From: an uncultured SAR116 cluster alpha proteobacterium
GTDB lineage: Bacteria; Pseudomonadota; Alphaproteobacteria; Puniceispirillales; Puniceispirillaceae
Direction of reading: 5' to 3'
DNA: 64,000 nt
Assembly (NCBI GenBank): GCA_902632595.1
Contig: CACPDC010000002.1
Location: 62,001 to 126,000, forward strand
Positions 45,272 through 54,686 of this stretch are shown here, piece by piece (position 1 is the first letter of the stretch; the number at the start of each line of letters is the position of its first letter). Below the pieces are notes generated by a model. That model saw only the letters and a list, made by a program, of their open reading frames with translations, did not search any database and was not told the origin of the DNA. The translations under genes were made by a program, and so were the position numbers.

Positions 45272-47176
45272 ATGCTTCAAATCTCAAATATATCCTTTTC
45301 AGTTCAGGGGAAACAGCTTTTTAAAGATGCGAGCGCCAACATACCAAAGGGACAGAAAGTTGGAATCGTTGGACGTAATGGTACTGGCAAGACTACTCTA
45401 TTCAAATTAATTAAAAATTCACTCACATTAGATTCCGGGAGCATAAAAATCCCAGACTATTTTAAAATTAGTGGCATAGAACAAGAGGTCCCAGCGAGTG
45501 AAACATCGTTAATCCAAACCGTCTTGAATGCTGATTCAGAAAGGGAAAGACTTTTAGACGAAGTAGCCGTCTGTGAAGATGCACAAAGAATTACGGACAT
45601 TTATCAAAGACTAGAGGATATAAGAGCATATTCTGCAGAAGCTCGTGCCGCTTCCATACTATCTGGTCTTGGCTTTGATAATAATGCACAACAACGTCCA
45701 TGCTATGAATTTTCAGGGGGTTGGCGAATGCGTATTGCACTCGGCGCTGTTCTATTCTCATCACCAGACCTGCTTTTATTAGATGAGCCAACCAATTATC
45801 TTGATTTAGAAGGTGCATTCTGGCTAGAAAAATATCTCTCTAAATTTCAAAACACAACATTGATTATTTCTCATGACAGAGAGTTACTTAATAAATCTGT
45901 GACTGGTATTTTACACCTCTATAACCTCAAACTCACCTATTTCTCTGGAAATTACGAGCAGTTTGTCTCGGAACGTCGCTTAAAATTAGAGCAGCAGCTT
46001 TCTTTGAAGAAAAAGCAAGAAATGCAGATATTTCAAATGCAGAGCTTCGTTGAGAGGTTTCGCGCTAAAGCCTCAAAAGCTAAGCAAGCTCAGTCAAGAA
46101 TCAAAATGTTAGAAAAAATGAAACCGATTAATGCCCTAACTGAAAATGCAGTAATTAATTTTTCATTTTCCCCGCCAGAAAAATTACGCCCACCTTTAGT
46201 CGTAATCAATAATGGAAAGGTTGGCTATAACAAAAAAGCTGTTTTGAGCAGGCTTTCGTTAAGAATTGATGTGGATGACAGAATTGCTTTATTAGGTGCG
46301 AATGGTGAAGGAAAATCTACCCTATCCAAACTTATAGCAAACCGATTAAAACTAATGTCCGGTGAATATTTTACCACTAATAAACTTCGTATTGGTTTTT
46401 TTGCTCAGCATCAACACGATGAATTAATACTCGGGGACAGCGCTTACACACATATCTTGAGATTGAAAAGAAATTTATCTGAAGCTCAATTACGCAATCA
46501 ATTAGCCTCTTCTGGTTTCAATAATGATATTGTGGACTTACCCGTTGAACAATTATCTGGTGGGCAGAAAGCAAGATTATTAATGTTAATTGCCACAATT
46601 GATGCTCCCCACATATTAATTTTAGACGAACCTACCAATCACCTTGATATAGAAAGCAGAGAAGCCTTAATTATGGCATTAAACGAATATAGTGGAGCGG
46701 TCATTTTAGTTAGTCATGATTCCTATCTTGTAGAAACAGTTGCGGATAAATTTTGGCTTATAAATAATGGGGAAGTTATTGATTTTGATGGAGATATGAA
46801 AGATTACAAGGAATATATTATTTCTGAAAAACGTCGAAATAGACAAACGTTGAAAACTAAAAGTATGCAACCTCAAAAATCGGAGTATACTAATAACGAG
46901 TTAAACAATTCTCGCTCAAGAAAGGAACAGAAATTATTAAAAAATAACCTTATTCAATTACGCAAAAAACGCAAAGAAATAGAAAAACAAATTGAAAACT
47001 TAGAGGCTGAACAAAAAGATATTGAGGGTCAAATGACTTTGTCTAGCTATTATATTACAACTCCAAAGACAGAAATTGCTTCTACTTCTAAAAGGCTCGA
47101 GAAGATAAACATTGAGCTAAAGTTATTAGAAGAACACTGGCTAGAATTTAGCGAGAAAATCGAGCAAATAACGTAA
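45272..47176 (+). CDS. ABC-F ATPase (Uup/YheS-like)
   Basis: 634 residues with two ABC cassettes and no membrane segments: Walker A G-R-N-G-T-G-K-T-T and G-A-N-G-E-G-K-S-T, signatures F-S-G-G-W and L-S-G-G-Q-K-A-R, Walker B L-L-L-D-E-P-T-N-Y and L-I-L-D-E-P-T-N-H, inter-domain charged linker, and a C-terminal coiled coil rich in E and K (about residues 535-600). ABC-F proteins act on the ribosome or in DNA metabolism (Uup). Which one is not certain. ATG at 45272 preferred to upstream TTG. Confidence 0.92.
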   Translation: MLQISNISFSVQGKQLFKDASANIPKGQKVGIVGRNGTGKTTLFKLIKNSLTLDSGSIKIPDYFKISGIEQEVPASETSLIQTVLNADSERERLLDEVAVCEDAQRITDIYQRLEDIRAYSAEARAASILSGLGFDNNAQQRPCYEFSGGWRMRIALGAVLFSSPDLLLLDEPTNYLDLEGAFWLEKYLSKFQNTTLIISHDRELLNKSVTGILHLYNLKLTYFSGNYEQFVSERRLKLEQQLSLKKKQEMQIFQMQSFVERFRAKASKAKQAQSRIKMLEKMKPINALTENAVINFSFSPPEKLRPPLVVINNGKVGYNKKAVLSRLSLRIDVDDRIALLGANGEGKSTLSKLIANRLKLMSGEYFTTNKLRIGFFAQHQHDELILGDSAYTHILRLKRNLSEAQLRNQLASSGFNNDIVDLPVEQLSGGQKARLLMLIATIDAPHILILDEPTNHLDIESREALIMALNEYSGAVILVSHDSYLVETVADKFWLINNGEVIDFDGDMKDYKEYIISEKRRNRQTLKTKSMQPQKSEYTNNELNNSRSRKEQKLLKNNLIQLRKKRKEIEKQIENLEAEQKDIEGQMTLSSYYITTPKTEIASTSKRLEKINIELKLLEEHWLEFSEKIEQIT

Positions 47177-47391
47177 ACCATTTTTTTTAAAAAAAACAAA
47201 ATCCTGTGCCTGAATAGAAAATTATAATCAATTTTTAACGGTATTCTTTTCCGTCATTAATTTTCAATTTAAATGTTTGTTGCAGTATCTGAAATAAAAG
47301 GGGGGTTTTTGTACTTCATCTCTGAAGCATGATTGACAGTTTAGTATGTACATAATAAGGCTATTATACTGCGGGGGGAGGATGATATAGC

Positions 47392-48600
47392 ATGGATTTT
47401 AATTTAAGTAATAGTCAGCTTGAATGGCAGTTAAAAGCCCGAAAATTTGCTTCTGAAATAATAGCGCCTGAAGCATTAAAAAGAGATAGAAAAGCTTCTG
47501 CTCAAGATAGGATACCATGGGACTGGATAAAACTTGCTGACAAAGCTGGAATTAGAACGCTTGGAATTCCAAAAGAATTTGGTGGCGCGGAAGAAACCAT
47601 CTTAACAATGTGCATTGTTGGAGAAGAATTAGCCGCAGGGGATTTAGGATTTGCAGTGATTATGGACCAATGCTGGAAAATGGCACACTTATTCAAAGAC
47701 GCTATGACAGTAAGTCAACAGAATAAATTCATACCACCCTTTGTCGCTGATGACCAAGCAACAACAGCAATAGGAATTACAGAACCTGATATTGGCTCTG
47801 ATCATCAAGGATATTATGACAGTGCTGATATTGGAATGAAAACAACAGCTGTTCGCGATGGTGATAGCTATATTCTTAATGGGACAAAGCGCTACATCTC
47901 AAATGGGTGTATGGCCAAACTTTATTTTATTACTGCCAGATTAGACCCTAGCAAACCATTAAGTGAAGCAGGGGCTGTTTTCATTGTTCCAAGCGACACA
48001 CCAGGTTTTCGACCTGACTTTTTTCATGAGAAAAGCAGTCAACGTCTAGCAACTAACGGATGTTTTCATCTTGAAAACTGCAGAATACCGGCAGAAAATA
48101 TTATGCTAGGAGAAGGCAAATTAATCGAACTGCGAAGCCAGTATATGCCCGGCAGTAAAGCAGAGGCTGCCGCCACTGTTTTGGGTGTCGGAAGAGCAGC
48201 TTATGACTATGCAATGGGATATGCGAAAGAGCGAAAACAAGGTGGAAAAAATATTATAGAGCATCAAGCAGTTTCTTTAATGCTCGCGAAAATGGCCATG
48301 TTATTAGACGGAGCAAGACTTCAGATTTATAAAGCTGCCTGGCTTGCAGATAATCAAAATAAGGATGCAAAAGTTCAAGGCCTGATAGCAAAAGTGCAGG
48401 CATCAGAAGCTGCTTTTGAAGTGTGTAGACTCGCAACAGAAATTCTAGGTGGTGCAGGTATAATGTATGATCACCCTGTTGAAAAATACTTGAGGGACGC
48501 GGCAAGCTTTTTGCATTCTGACGGCACAAATCAGATTTGCTCGTTACGTGTAACAAAAGCTTTGGCAGGATTAAATAAAGCAGCTCTGTATGGCTTTTAA
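47392..48600 (+). CDS. Acyl-CoA dehydrogenase, with Asp in place of the catalytic Glu
   Basis: 402 residues. FAD-dependent ACAD fold: A-I-G-I-T-E-P-D-I-G-S-D, C-terminal helical G-G-A-G-I-M-Y-D-H-P-V-E-K-Y-L-R-D-A. The usual catalytic segment Y-E-G-T-x-x-I is here H-S-D-G-T-N-Q-I, Asp377 at the Glu site. Some ACADs use Asp for cyclic or unusual substrates, others place the base elsewhere. Dehydrogenates an acyl-CoA to enoyl-CoA. Strong GGGGGAGGA ribosome-binding site. No partner beta-oxidation gene in tandem. Confidence 0.92.
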   Translation: MDFNLSNSQLEWQLKARKFASEIIAPEALKRDRKASAQDRIPWDWIKLADKAGIRTLGIPKEFGGAEETILTMCIVGEELAAGDLGFAVIMDQCWKMAHLFKDAMTVSQQNKFIPPFVADDQATTAIGITEPDIGSDHQGYYDSADIGMKTTAVRDGDSYILNGTKRYISNGCMAKLYFITARLDPSKPLSEAGAVFIVPSDTPGFRPDFFHEKSSQRLATNGCFHLENCRIPAENIMLGEGKLIELRSQYMPGSKAEAAATVLGVGRAAYDYAMGYAKERKQGGKNIIEHQAVSLMLAKMAMLLDGARLQIYKAAWLADNQNKDAKVQGLIAKVQASEAAFEVCRLATEILGGAGIMYDHPVEKYLRDAASFLHSDGTNQICSLRVTKALAGLNKAALYGF

Positions 48601-48649
48601 ATTTGGAGAATAGCATGAACTTCGGTTGCCAGGCAAAAATAAAGATTAG

Positions 48650-49672
48650 ATGATTTTGGAACCTGTTTTAGTTACACTGGAAAGAAAAGGATTAATTGAG
48701 TCTAGCCATCGTGGCTCTGCGATTATCTACCACTCAACTCAAGGAGTGATTGCAAGCTGGGGAAATCCGGAAAAGGTATTTTATCCTCGTTCTGCACTGA
48801 AGCCACTACAGGTATTCACAACACTATCAAGAGGGCTTTCTCTATCTAATGAACAAGTGGCTTTTGGCTGTTCTTCCCACCACGGAGAAAAAAGCCACAT
48901 CGAATTAGCCCAAAATTGGTTATCGCAGTATGGGCTTTCTTCAGAAAAACACCTCGCATGTGGACTTGCACTCCCCCAACAACAAGAGAGTCTTGTGTCA
49001 ATTCTGCAAAATTCTTTAAATGAAATATCAAATCAAAATTCCTATGCAAAACGAGTTTATCACGGTTGTTCTGGTAAACACTGCTGTCAGCTTGCATTTT
49101 GCGTTCACAACGGTTGGGATATAGATGGATACTTTGAGCCAAATCACCCAGCACAGCAGGCGCTGTTTTCACATTTAGAACAGTTGTCGGACCGTGCTCT
49201 TGAAAATATAGCTATAGATGGATGTAATCTTCCAGCACCAGCAATGCGTTTGAGTAGCTTTGCCAAAGCATTAGCTAAACTTGCTGACCCAAAAAATCTG
49301 AGCCAATCTGAACAAAAGGCGGCACTACAAATCTTCCGAAGTACGACTCAGTTTCCTTTTCTAACAGGAGGTTTATCTGCTCCAAATAGTATAATGTCAG
49401 CTAATTCTGACAAAACCTTTTTCGCTAAAAATGGGTCTGAGGGAGTATATGGATGCCTGGTTCCGTCAGCAAATTGTTCTATTGTTCTCAAAATAGCCGA
49501 CGGGTCAATGAGAGCCGCTGATGCCGCCATAGCCGGGCTATTAGAAACATACGAAAAACAACTTAAAATCAATTCCTCCGGTGCCAAGCTTTTTGCTAAT
49601 CAGAAAATAAAAAATACCGATGGTAAAGAGATAGGAAAATGTAATTGGGTAGGCGAAAAATTTAAAATTTAA
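48650..49672 (+). CDS. Type II asparaginase family protein
   Basis: 340 residues. E-R-K-G-L-I-E-S-S-H-R-G near the start, Y-P-R-S-A-L-K-P-L-Q, G-C-S-S-H-H-G-E near residue 72, H-G-C-S-G-K-H near residue 138 and the D-G-C-N-L-P-A-P-A segment near residue 190 are hallmarks of the thermolabile Rhizobium-type asparaginase II family. Hydrolyses asparagine to aspartate and ammonium. 49 bases after the acyl-CoA dehydrogenase. Confidence 0.9.
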   Translation: MILEPVLVTLERKGLIESSHRGSAIIYHSTQGVIASWGNPEKVFYPRSALKPLQVFTTLSRGLSLSNEQVAFGCSSHHGEKSHIELAQNWLSQYGLSSEKHLACGLALPQQQESLVSILQNSLNEISNQNSYAKRVYHGCSGKHCCQLAFCVHNGWDIDGYFEPNHPAQQALFSHLEQLSDRALENIAIDGCNLPAPAMRLSSFAKALAKLADPKNLSQSEQKAALQIFRSTTQFPFLTGGLSAPNSIMSANSDKTFFAKNGSEGVYGCLVPSANCSIVLKIADGSMRAADAAIAGLLETYEKQLKINSSGAKLFANQKIKNTDGKEIGKCNWVGEKFKI

Positions 49673-49734
49673 CTTGGTATAAATATGACAAGCATATTAA
49701 CCTTGTGAGAAAGTTTAATTGGTTAGGTGATGAA

Positions 49735-50562
49735 ATGTTAGCTTTATATCACTTCGCACAATCAACATGCAGTATAAAAGTTCGATTATTACTGGCAGAA
49801 AAAAACCTTGCCTGGCAAGATAATATGCTAATTTCCTCTGAACATCACCATCTTTCAGACTGGTATTTAAAACTTAATCCGAATGGGGTAGTCCCAACTC
49901 TAGTAGACGAAAATTTACCCATTTTTGAGTCCACAGCAATTCTTGAGTATCTTGAGGATAAATATACTCAAACTTCATTTAGACCTGTTGACCATTATGT
50001 GCGGGGACAGATGCGTGCCTTCCTAGTTTTTGTTGATGTCTGGCCCACACCTGCAGTTCGCACACCATCATTTCAATTTGGGGGATTATTAGAAAAGTTT
50101 ATTGCTATGTCGGATAAAAAGTTCCTTAGTCTTATAAAAAAAAGACCATTAAAAACAGAATTTTATCTCTCTTTTGACAAAAATACAGGTTTTACAACAG
50201 AACAAATTTTTAATTCTTTTACTGTAATTTTGAGGACGATAAAGCGAATGGATGCAATGTTAACGAAGTTTGGTGGTCCCTGGTTAATGGGACAAGAATA
50301 CACGCTTGCTGATATAGCTGTGTTGCCATTAATTGATAGAATGCAGGATCTCGGCTTAGATGGATTGTGGGAGGAACCTTACCCTTCTATATCAAAATGG
50401 CTCTATAAAGCGCAAAGACGACCCGCAACCCTCAAAAGCTATTTCCAAGGTAGCAGATTATCGGAACAATTTCCTAAGATTGTAAAAGGTCCAGGCTCTC
50501 TCTCTGAATGGACGAATAAATATTTTCAAGTTTATAGAGGCAATCCTCAGAGCAGGTCATAA
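49735..50562 (+). CDS. Glutathione S-transferase family protein
   Basis: 275 residues from the ATG at 49735 (AGGTGA five bases upstream). Thioredoxin-fold N-domain: L-Y-H-F-A-Q-S-T-C-S-I-K-V-R, L-N-P-N-G-V-V-P-T-L and F-E-S-T-A-I-L-E-Y-L (the cis-Pro and GSH-contacting Ser). Helical C-domain with W-L-M-G-Q-E-Y-T-L-A-D-I-A near residue 190. Conjugates or reduces with glutathione; substrate unknown. Confidence 0.9.
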   Translation: MLALYHFAQSTCSIKVRLLLAEKNLAWQDNMLISSEHHHLSDWYLKLNPNGVVPTLVDENLPIFESTAILEYLEDKYTQTSFRPVDHYVRGQMRAFLVFVDVWPTPAVRTPSFQFGGLLEKFIAMSDKKFLSLIKKRPLKTEFYLSFDKNTGFTTEQIFNSFTVILRTIKRMDAMLTKFGGPWLMGQEYTLADIAVLPLIDRMQDLGLDGLWEEPYPSISKWLYKAQRRPATLKSYFQGSRLSEQFPKIVKGPGSLSEWTNKYFQVYRGNPQSRS

Positions 50563-50679
50563 CTTAAGAGCACCCTCAACCAAATAGAAAATTAACATCG
50601 TGATGCTGAGAATGACAAATATAGTCAATCCAATTATTAAATAACTCGCTAAAGCCTTGAGAATTTTTTTAAACAACAC
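50557..50679 (-). CDS. 40-residue single-span membrane protein (putative)
   Basis: GTG start with AGGTAGGA upstream; 40 residues with one hydrophobic stretch (about residues 12-34: Y-L-I-I-G-L-T-I-F-V-I-L-S-I-T-M-L-I-F-Y-L-V) and a basic amphipathic N-terminus (K-K-I-L-K). It overlaps the GST stop on the other strand by a few bases. Plausible small inner-membrane protein, but evidence is composition only. Confidence 0.45.
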   Translation of the reverse strand: MLFKKILKALASYLIIGLTIFVILSITMLIFYLVEGALKL

Positions 50680-50837
50680 AATTCCTACCTAATATTGCTC
50701 ATATCAAACATTAAAAAATTTCTATACCAGAGCCGGTTACAAAACTGTATACAAAGTTCTAGAAACACCAGCGTAAATAATTTTGAAAAAGAAATCTAAC
50801 AAATAAAGCGCTTCGTAAACAAATAAAAAGATTCAAC

Positions 50838-50924
50838 ATGCCAAATTTTTTCGTCATATTAGCGTTTTTAATTGCTCTAAAAATTTTTAAGACCTACGCC
50901 CGTCGAACAAAATTAAAGAGCTAG
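50838..50924 (+). CDS. 28-residue membrane peptide (putative)
   Basis: M-P-N-F-F-V-I-L-A-F-L-I-A-L-K then a basic tail (K-I-F-K-T-Y-A-R-R-T-K-L-K). One short hydrophobic helix plus positive C-terminus. Ribosome-binding site weak; could be chance. Confidence 0.3.
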   Translation: MPNFFVILAFLIALKIFKTYARRTKLKS

Positions 50925-51283
50925 TTGCACTCTTTTACGCGATTTTTCGTTCGATTTCGTTTAAAGTTAAATTGAGTTCGAAAAAAAAACGGCCAATTCA
51001 TTAAAAATTGAAGCTACAGTAAATCAGCTTAGTTGATATGTGAAAAACAAGGTACCTATAGTCAGAAAATGTTTTTAATTCTTAACTGAAAATGACTGGA
51101 TAATTGAGCGTATTCCCTTCTAATTCTTAGTTTCCGAAAACTAGAATTTTAACAAAAGTGTTATTTTTGCTGCGATTGCCCGTTTTCAAAATCGCAAAAT
51201 TATCTAGAAATTTATTATTCTACCTTGATTTAAAATTTGTGATATACTTCAAAAACGGAAAATTTTATTGGAAGATTACGAAA
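50925..51283. other. Intergenic, no gene seen
   Basis: About 360 AT-rich bases before the serine hydrolase. The frame of that gene is open back to 51158 but family similarity starts at 51284. No clear RNA or repeat. Confidence 0.6.
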
Positions 51284-52435
51284 ATGTCTAAAAATGAGCC
51301 TATAATTGACGGATATTGTGATTCTAAATTTGAAGACGTAAAAAATGTTTTCACAGAAAATTTTGCTCATCGCAATGAACTTGGTGCTAGTGTATGTGTT
51401 TTTAAAGATGGTGAAAAAGTTGTAGACCTATGGGGTGGTCATAAAGATAGTAATAAATCGGAATTATGGCAAAAAGATACAATTGTTCTGATGAATTCCG
51501 TTGCGAAGTCTATTTGCTCTATCTCTGTGCACATCCTTTCTGATAAAGGGCTAATTAATTTAAACTCACCAGTCTGTGACTATTGGAAAGAATTCGGCCA
51601 AGCTGGAAAAGAAAATATTACTGTTGCGAATGTTTTGGGTCACGAATGCGGAGCTATCTTTTCAGACACTGCAAATCCCTCTGACTGGTACAGTTATGAG
51701 AAACAATGTGCTGCAATCGCTGCGCAAGAACCAGCGTTCACTGCCGGAACGAATGGTGCATATAATACAGTGAACATTGGTTTTATTCTTGGTGAAGTAG
51801 TTCGACACGTAACTGGTAAAAATGTTGGGCAATTTATAAGAGACGAAATTTCACTGCCTCTAAACGCAGAATATCAAATTGGTTTGAAAGATGAAGAAGC
51901 AGAACGACTTTCTGATATGCATTTAAACACAGAGAATGCTTTTTGGGCGATGGGCGCGGATCCAAATTCTAACTTACATAGAGCATGGTCAGGAAAACCG
52001 GCCTCAGGAGATTTTCTTAATTCAGAACATATAAGGAAGGGAATTTTTCCAGCTTTTGGTGGACATGGAAATGCGCGTGGTGTGGCAACTATCTATGCTG
52101 CATTAGCAGGAAATGGTCAGTTAAATGGGGTAAGAATATTAAGCGAAAATGCCGTAAAACGTGCTGCACAGTTGGTTTGGGAAAGAAAATGTTACATGAC
52201 TGGTTGGGATCTTAGAATGGGCCTAGGATTTGAGCAAAATAGTCCCTACTACATCCCAATGGGTGATAATCCTAAAGCTTTTGGAAAATTTGGCTCTGGT
52301 GGTGCGATAGGTTTTTGTGATAGAGAAAAAAACTTGTCGTTTAGTTATGCTACAAATTTTCAGTGTGAAGGTGCTGGTATTGGTGAGCGAAGTCGACTAC
52401 TGACAGAGGCAGCTGCTGGAAAAGCAAATTTCTAA
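51284..52435 (+). CDS. Serine hydrolase of the beta-lactamase class C / esterase family
   Basis: 383 residues from the ATG at 51284; an in-frame extension upstream looks unreal. Catalytic S-x-x-K is S-V-A-K (Ser72, Lys75), then Y-N-T-V-N near residue 155 standing in for the Y-x-N motif, and G-K-F-G-S-G-G-A-I-G near the C-terminus. Preserves G-x-x-V-x-V-F-K-D-G-E-K-V-V-D-L-W-G-G. These are usually esterases or D-aminopeptidases rather than resistance enzymes. No signal peptide is evident. Confidence 0.88.
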   Translation: MSKNEPIIDGYCDSKFEDVKNVFTENFAHRNELGASVCVFKDGEKVVDLWGGHKDSNKSELWQKDTIVLMNSVAKSICSISVHILSDKGLINLNSPVCDYWKEFGQAGKENITVANVLGHECGAIFSDTANPSDWYSYEKQCAAIAAQEPAFTAGTNGAYNTVNIGFILGEVVRHVTGKNVGQFIRDEISLPLNAEYQIGLKDEEAERLSDMHLNTENAFWAMGADPNSNLHRAWSGKPASGDFLNSEHIRKGIFPAFGGHGNARGVATIYAALAGNGQLNGVRILSENAVKRAAQLVWERKCYMTGWDLRMGLGFEQNSPYYIPMGDNPKAFGKFGSGGAIGFCDREKNLSFSYATNFQCEGAGIGERSRLLTEAAAGKANF

Positions 52436-52484
52436 ATTAAAAGCTTTAAATTGATAAAAATTCTATTAGAAAAAAAAGGAATAA

Positions 52485-53219
52485 ATGTTGCCAGAAATTT
52501 TGCGGGCAGAATGGTTTGATATTCATCGTGAAAATAAAGTCAGGCTTTGGCAATGGCTCCATGGTTTTTTTCTAAATTCTCTTCAGTCTCAATCTGGTAT
52601 AAACTGGGTTGCCCATTATGAAATAGTTCCACACCCAATAACACAATATATAGAGGGTGCTCCGCAAAAAAAAGAAACAAAAAATACGAATATTCCAACC
52701 GGTTGGGAAAATCTGATTGTAACATCAGCTAGCTCCCCCTCTGTTTTTTTTGGACCTGGAAATGAATTGAATAAAATGGAAGAGCAAAACGCAATTAATC
52801 TCTCTATGCGTGAAAATTATCGGTCTGCAATTTTTATTGAAGAAGAAGTTATTAACGGTCCTGAACAAGACAAAAAACCACAAGGTACAGGCGGACCTCC
52901 AGCTATGCAGTTTGGTAGTTATAACGTGGATTCAGTTGCTGATGATATCGAACTTGCCAAATGGTATAGGGGAGAGCGTTTTCCAAGACTAGCTGTTACT
53001 CGAGGCTTAATTAGAGGACGAAAATTATTGTCTATAACGGGGTGGGCAAAGCATGGTGTTTTTTGGGAATTTATAGATATGGATAAAAAAGAATATAGTT
53101 TTGAGCTTCGCTTCGTTGAAGCAGATAGAGGTGAAAATTGGAATGGCCGACACGTTTTAGAATACGTGACGCATGCGCCAGGAAGTCCCCATGCCGGTAA
53201 ACGTGTTTGGCCCAAATAA
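52485..53219 (+). CDS. Uncharacterised protein with tandem EthD/ABM-like halves
   Basis: 244 residues. Two similar halves separated by a 30-residue Gln/Pro/Gly-rich linker: the first begins L-R-A-E-W-F-D-I-H-R, the second includes E-L-A-K-W-Y-R-G-E-R-F-P-R-L, resembling duplicated EthD-like ABM domains. Follows the hydrolase gene by 49 bases. Function unknown. Confidence 0.55.
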   Translation: MLPEILRAEWFDIHRENKVRLWQWLHGFFLNSLQSQSGINWVAHYEIVPHPITQYIEGAPQKKETKNTNIPTGWENLIVTSASSPSVFFGPGNELNKMEEQNAINLSMRENYRSAIFIEEEVINGPEQDKKPQGTGGPPAMQFGSYNVDSVADDIELAKWYRGERFPRLAVTRGLIRGRKLLSITGWAKHGVFWEFIDMDKKEYSFELRFVEADRGENWNGRHVLEYVTHAPGSPHAGKRVWPK

Positions 53220-53538
53220 AAATCCTTTTATTTAGGTCTTTATAAAGAAATAATTACTGAAATCTGTATCTATTTGCAAAAAGAAGTTAGTTTCTAATCC
53301 TGACTACATTTATCATAGCGGACTATGCCTTCGAAAAGGCCTATTTGATTAAATATTGCAATCAGTGATTATGAAATCTTTTTTTTGTAATAATAAGTTT
53401 TCATACGGAATGCCAAAACTAGGGGACAGTCAACCTTACTTTGCAAAGACAAAATTAAAAGAAATGTAACTCTTACAATTGGGTATATACCAACAGCAAT
53501 TTTTAAATTAGTTTGAAATCATAAGCAAAGGGCTAATT
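53220..53538. other. Intergenic, no gene seen
   Basis: 319 AT-rich bases with no convincing ORF or RNA. Confidence 0.6.
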
Positions 53539-54261
53539 ATGATTATTTCAGAAAAGTATAAATTTATTTTTTTAAAACCATACAAGGTTGCAGGAAGTTC
53601 TGTAGAGTTTGCCCTGTCAAGTATATTATCTGACCAGGATTTGATAACCTACTTAAGTAAAGATGAAGAAAACAAACGTCAAAATCTATTTAAAATAGGT
53701 GAACAAAATAATCGCAAAAAATTTTTTGATTTATTGAGAGATTTTTCAAAACAAAATAAACGTGATTTACAAAAATTAAAGTGGCCCAAGCTTTTTCATC
53801 CTCATTGCTCAGCCTTGGAAGTTAAAACATTCATGGGTGACCGTCGTTGGAGAGATTTTAAAAAGATTAGTGTTATTAGAAATCCTTGGGACTATTTACT
53901 TTCATTTTATCACTGGAATCCAGGGCAAGCAAAAAGACCCCCTTTTAAACAATGGGTTTTTGAAAATCGTCATTTAATTGGACAGAATAATTACCAATAT
54001 AAAATTAATGGGACTTGCATCATTGATATATTCCTAACATTCGAGAATTTGCAAAAAGATATTGATAAATTGCCTCTGAGTGATGGCGAGTTACAGAAAG
54101 TAAAAACTCTTTTAAGTACGACTTTTTTAAAATCAGGTTTTAGAAAACAAGGTAGGAAAGCAGAAATCGAATTTCTTAAATCTGCTGATTTTATAGATAA
54201 AGCCATCGAAGGTTTTTGTGATATCGAGATTGGAACATTCGGTTATAAACGACCCTATTAA
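53539..54261 (+). CDS. Sulfotransferase family protein
   Basis: 240 residues. 5'-phosphosulfate loop F-L-K-P-Y-K-V-A-G-S-S near residue 14, 3'-phosphate segment V-I-R-N-P-W-D-Y-L-L-S-F-Y near residue 112. These bind PAPS. A carbohydrate-type (Sulfotransfer_2-like) sulfotransferase is the best guess. No PAPS synthesis gene in the window. Confidence 0.82.
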   Translation: MIISEKYKFIFLKPYKVAGSSVEFALSSILSDQDLITYLSKDEENKRQNLFKIGEQNNRKKFFDLLRDFSKQNKRDLQKLKWPKLFHPHCSALEVKTFMGDRRWRDFKKISVIRNPWDYLLSFYHWNPGQAKRPPFKQWVFENRHLIGQNNYQYKINGTCIIDIFLTFENLQKDIDKLPLSDGELQKVKTLLSTTFLKSGFRKQGRKAEIEFLKSADFIDKAIEGFCDIEIGTFGYKRPY

Positions 54262-54686
54262 GGATAGGTCTTTTTAAAACCCCACACTGTAGGATAATAA
54301 AATAATCAGTGTATTTGTTTTTACGATATTTAAAATATCTGCGTTGATATTTCGAACAAATTTTGTAAATATTTTGTTTATAAATTTTAAATAAATTTTA
54401 GCCTTTCTTTCCTTCATCTCTACTTATGTAAGTTACCAAATACTGGTCAGATAATATACTAGTCGGGCAAACTGCAACTTTATATGGCTTTCAAAAATAA
54501 ATTAAAAGGCTTAAATAAACCTAATATAGTTTTAAAAAATATCTTGTTTGAAAATAAATACTTTATAAATTTTTATCCTCTTGTTGAATAAGTTTTGTTT
54601 TTCTGCCAAAAGTTTGGAAAGACTGCGCGTCGAAATCATAAATAACTAACCTAGAGTAGGTTTTATAAGACAAATTAAAATATCGA
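54262..54686. other. Intergenic, no gene seen
   Basis: 425 bases, about 75% A+T by eye, with a few short inverted repeats. No small ORF with a ribosome-binding site. Confidence 0.6.
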
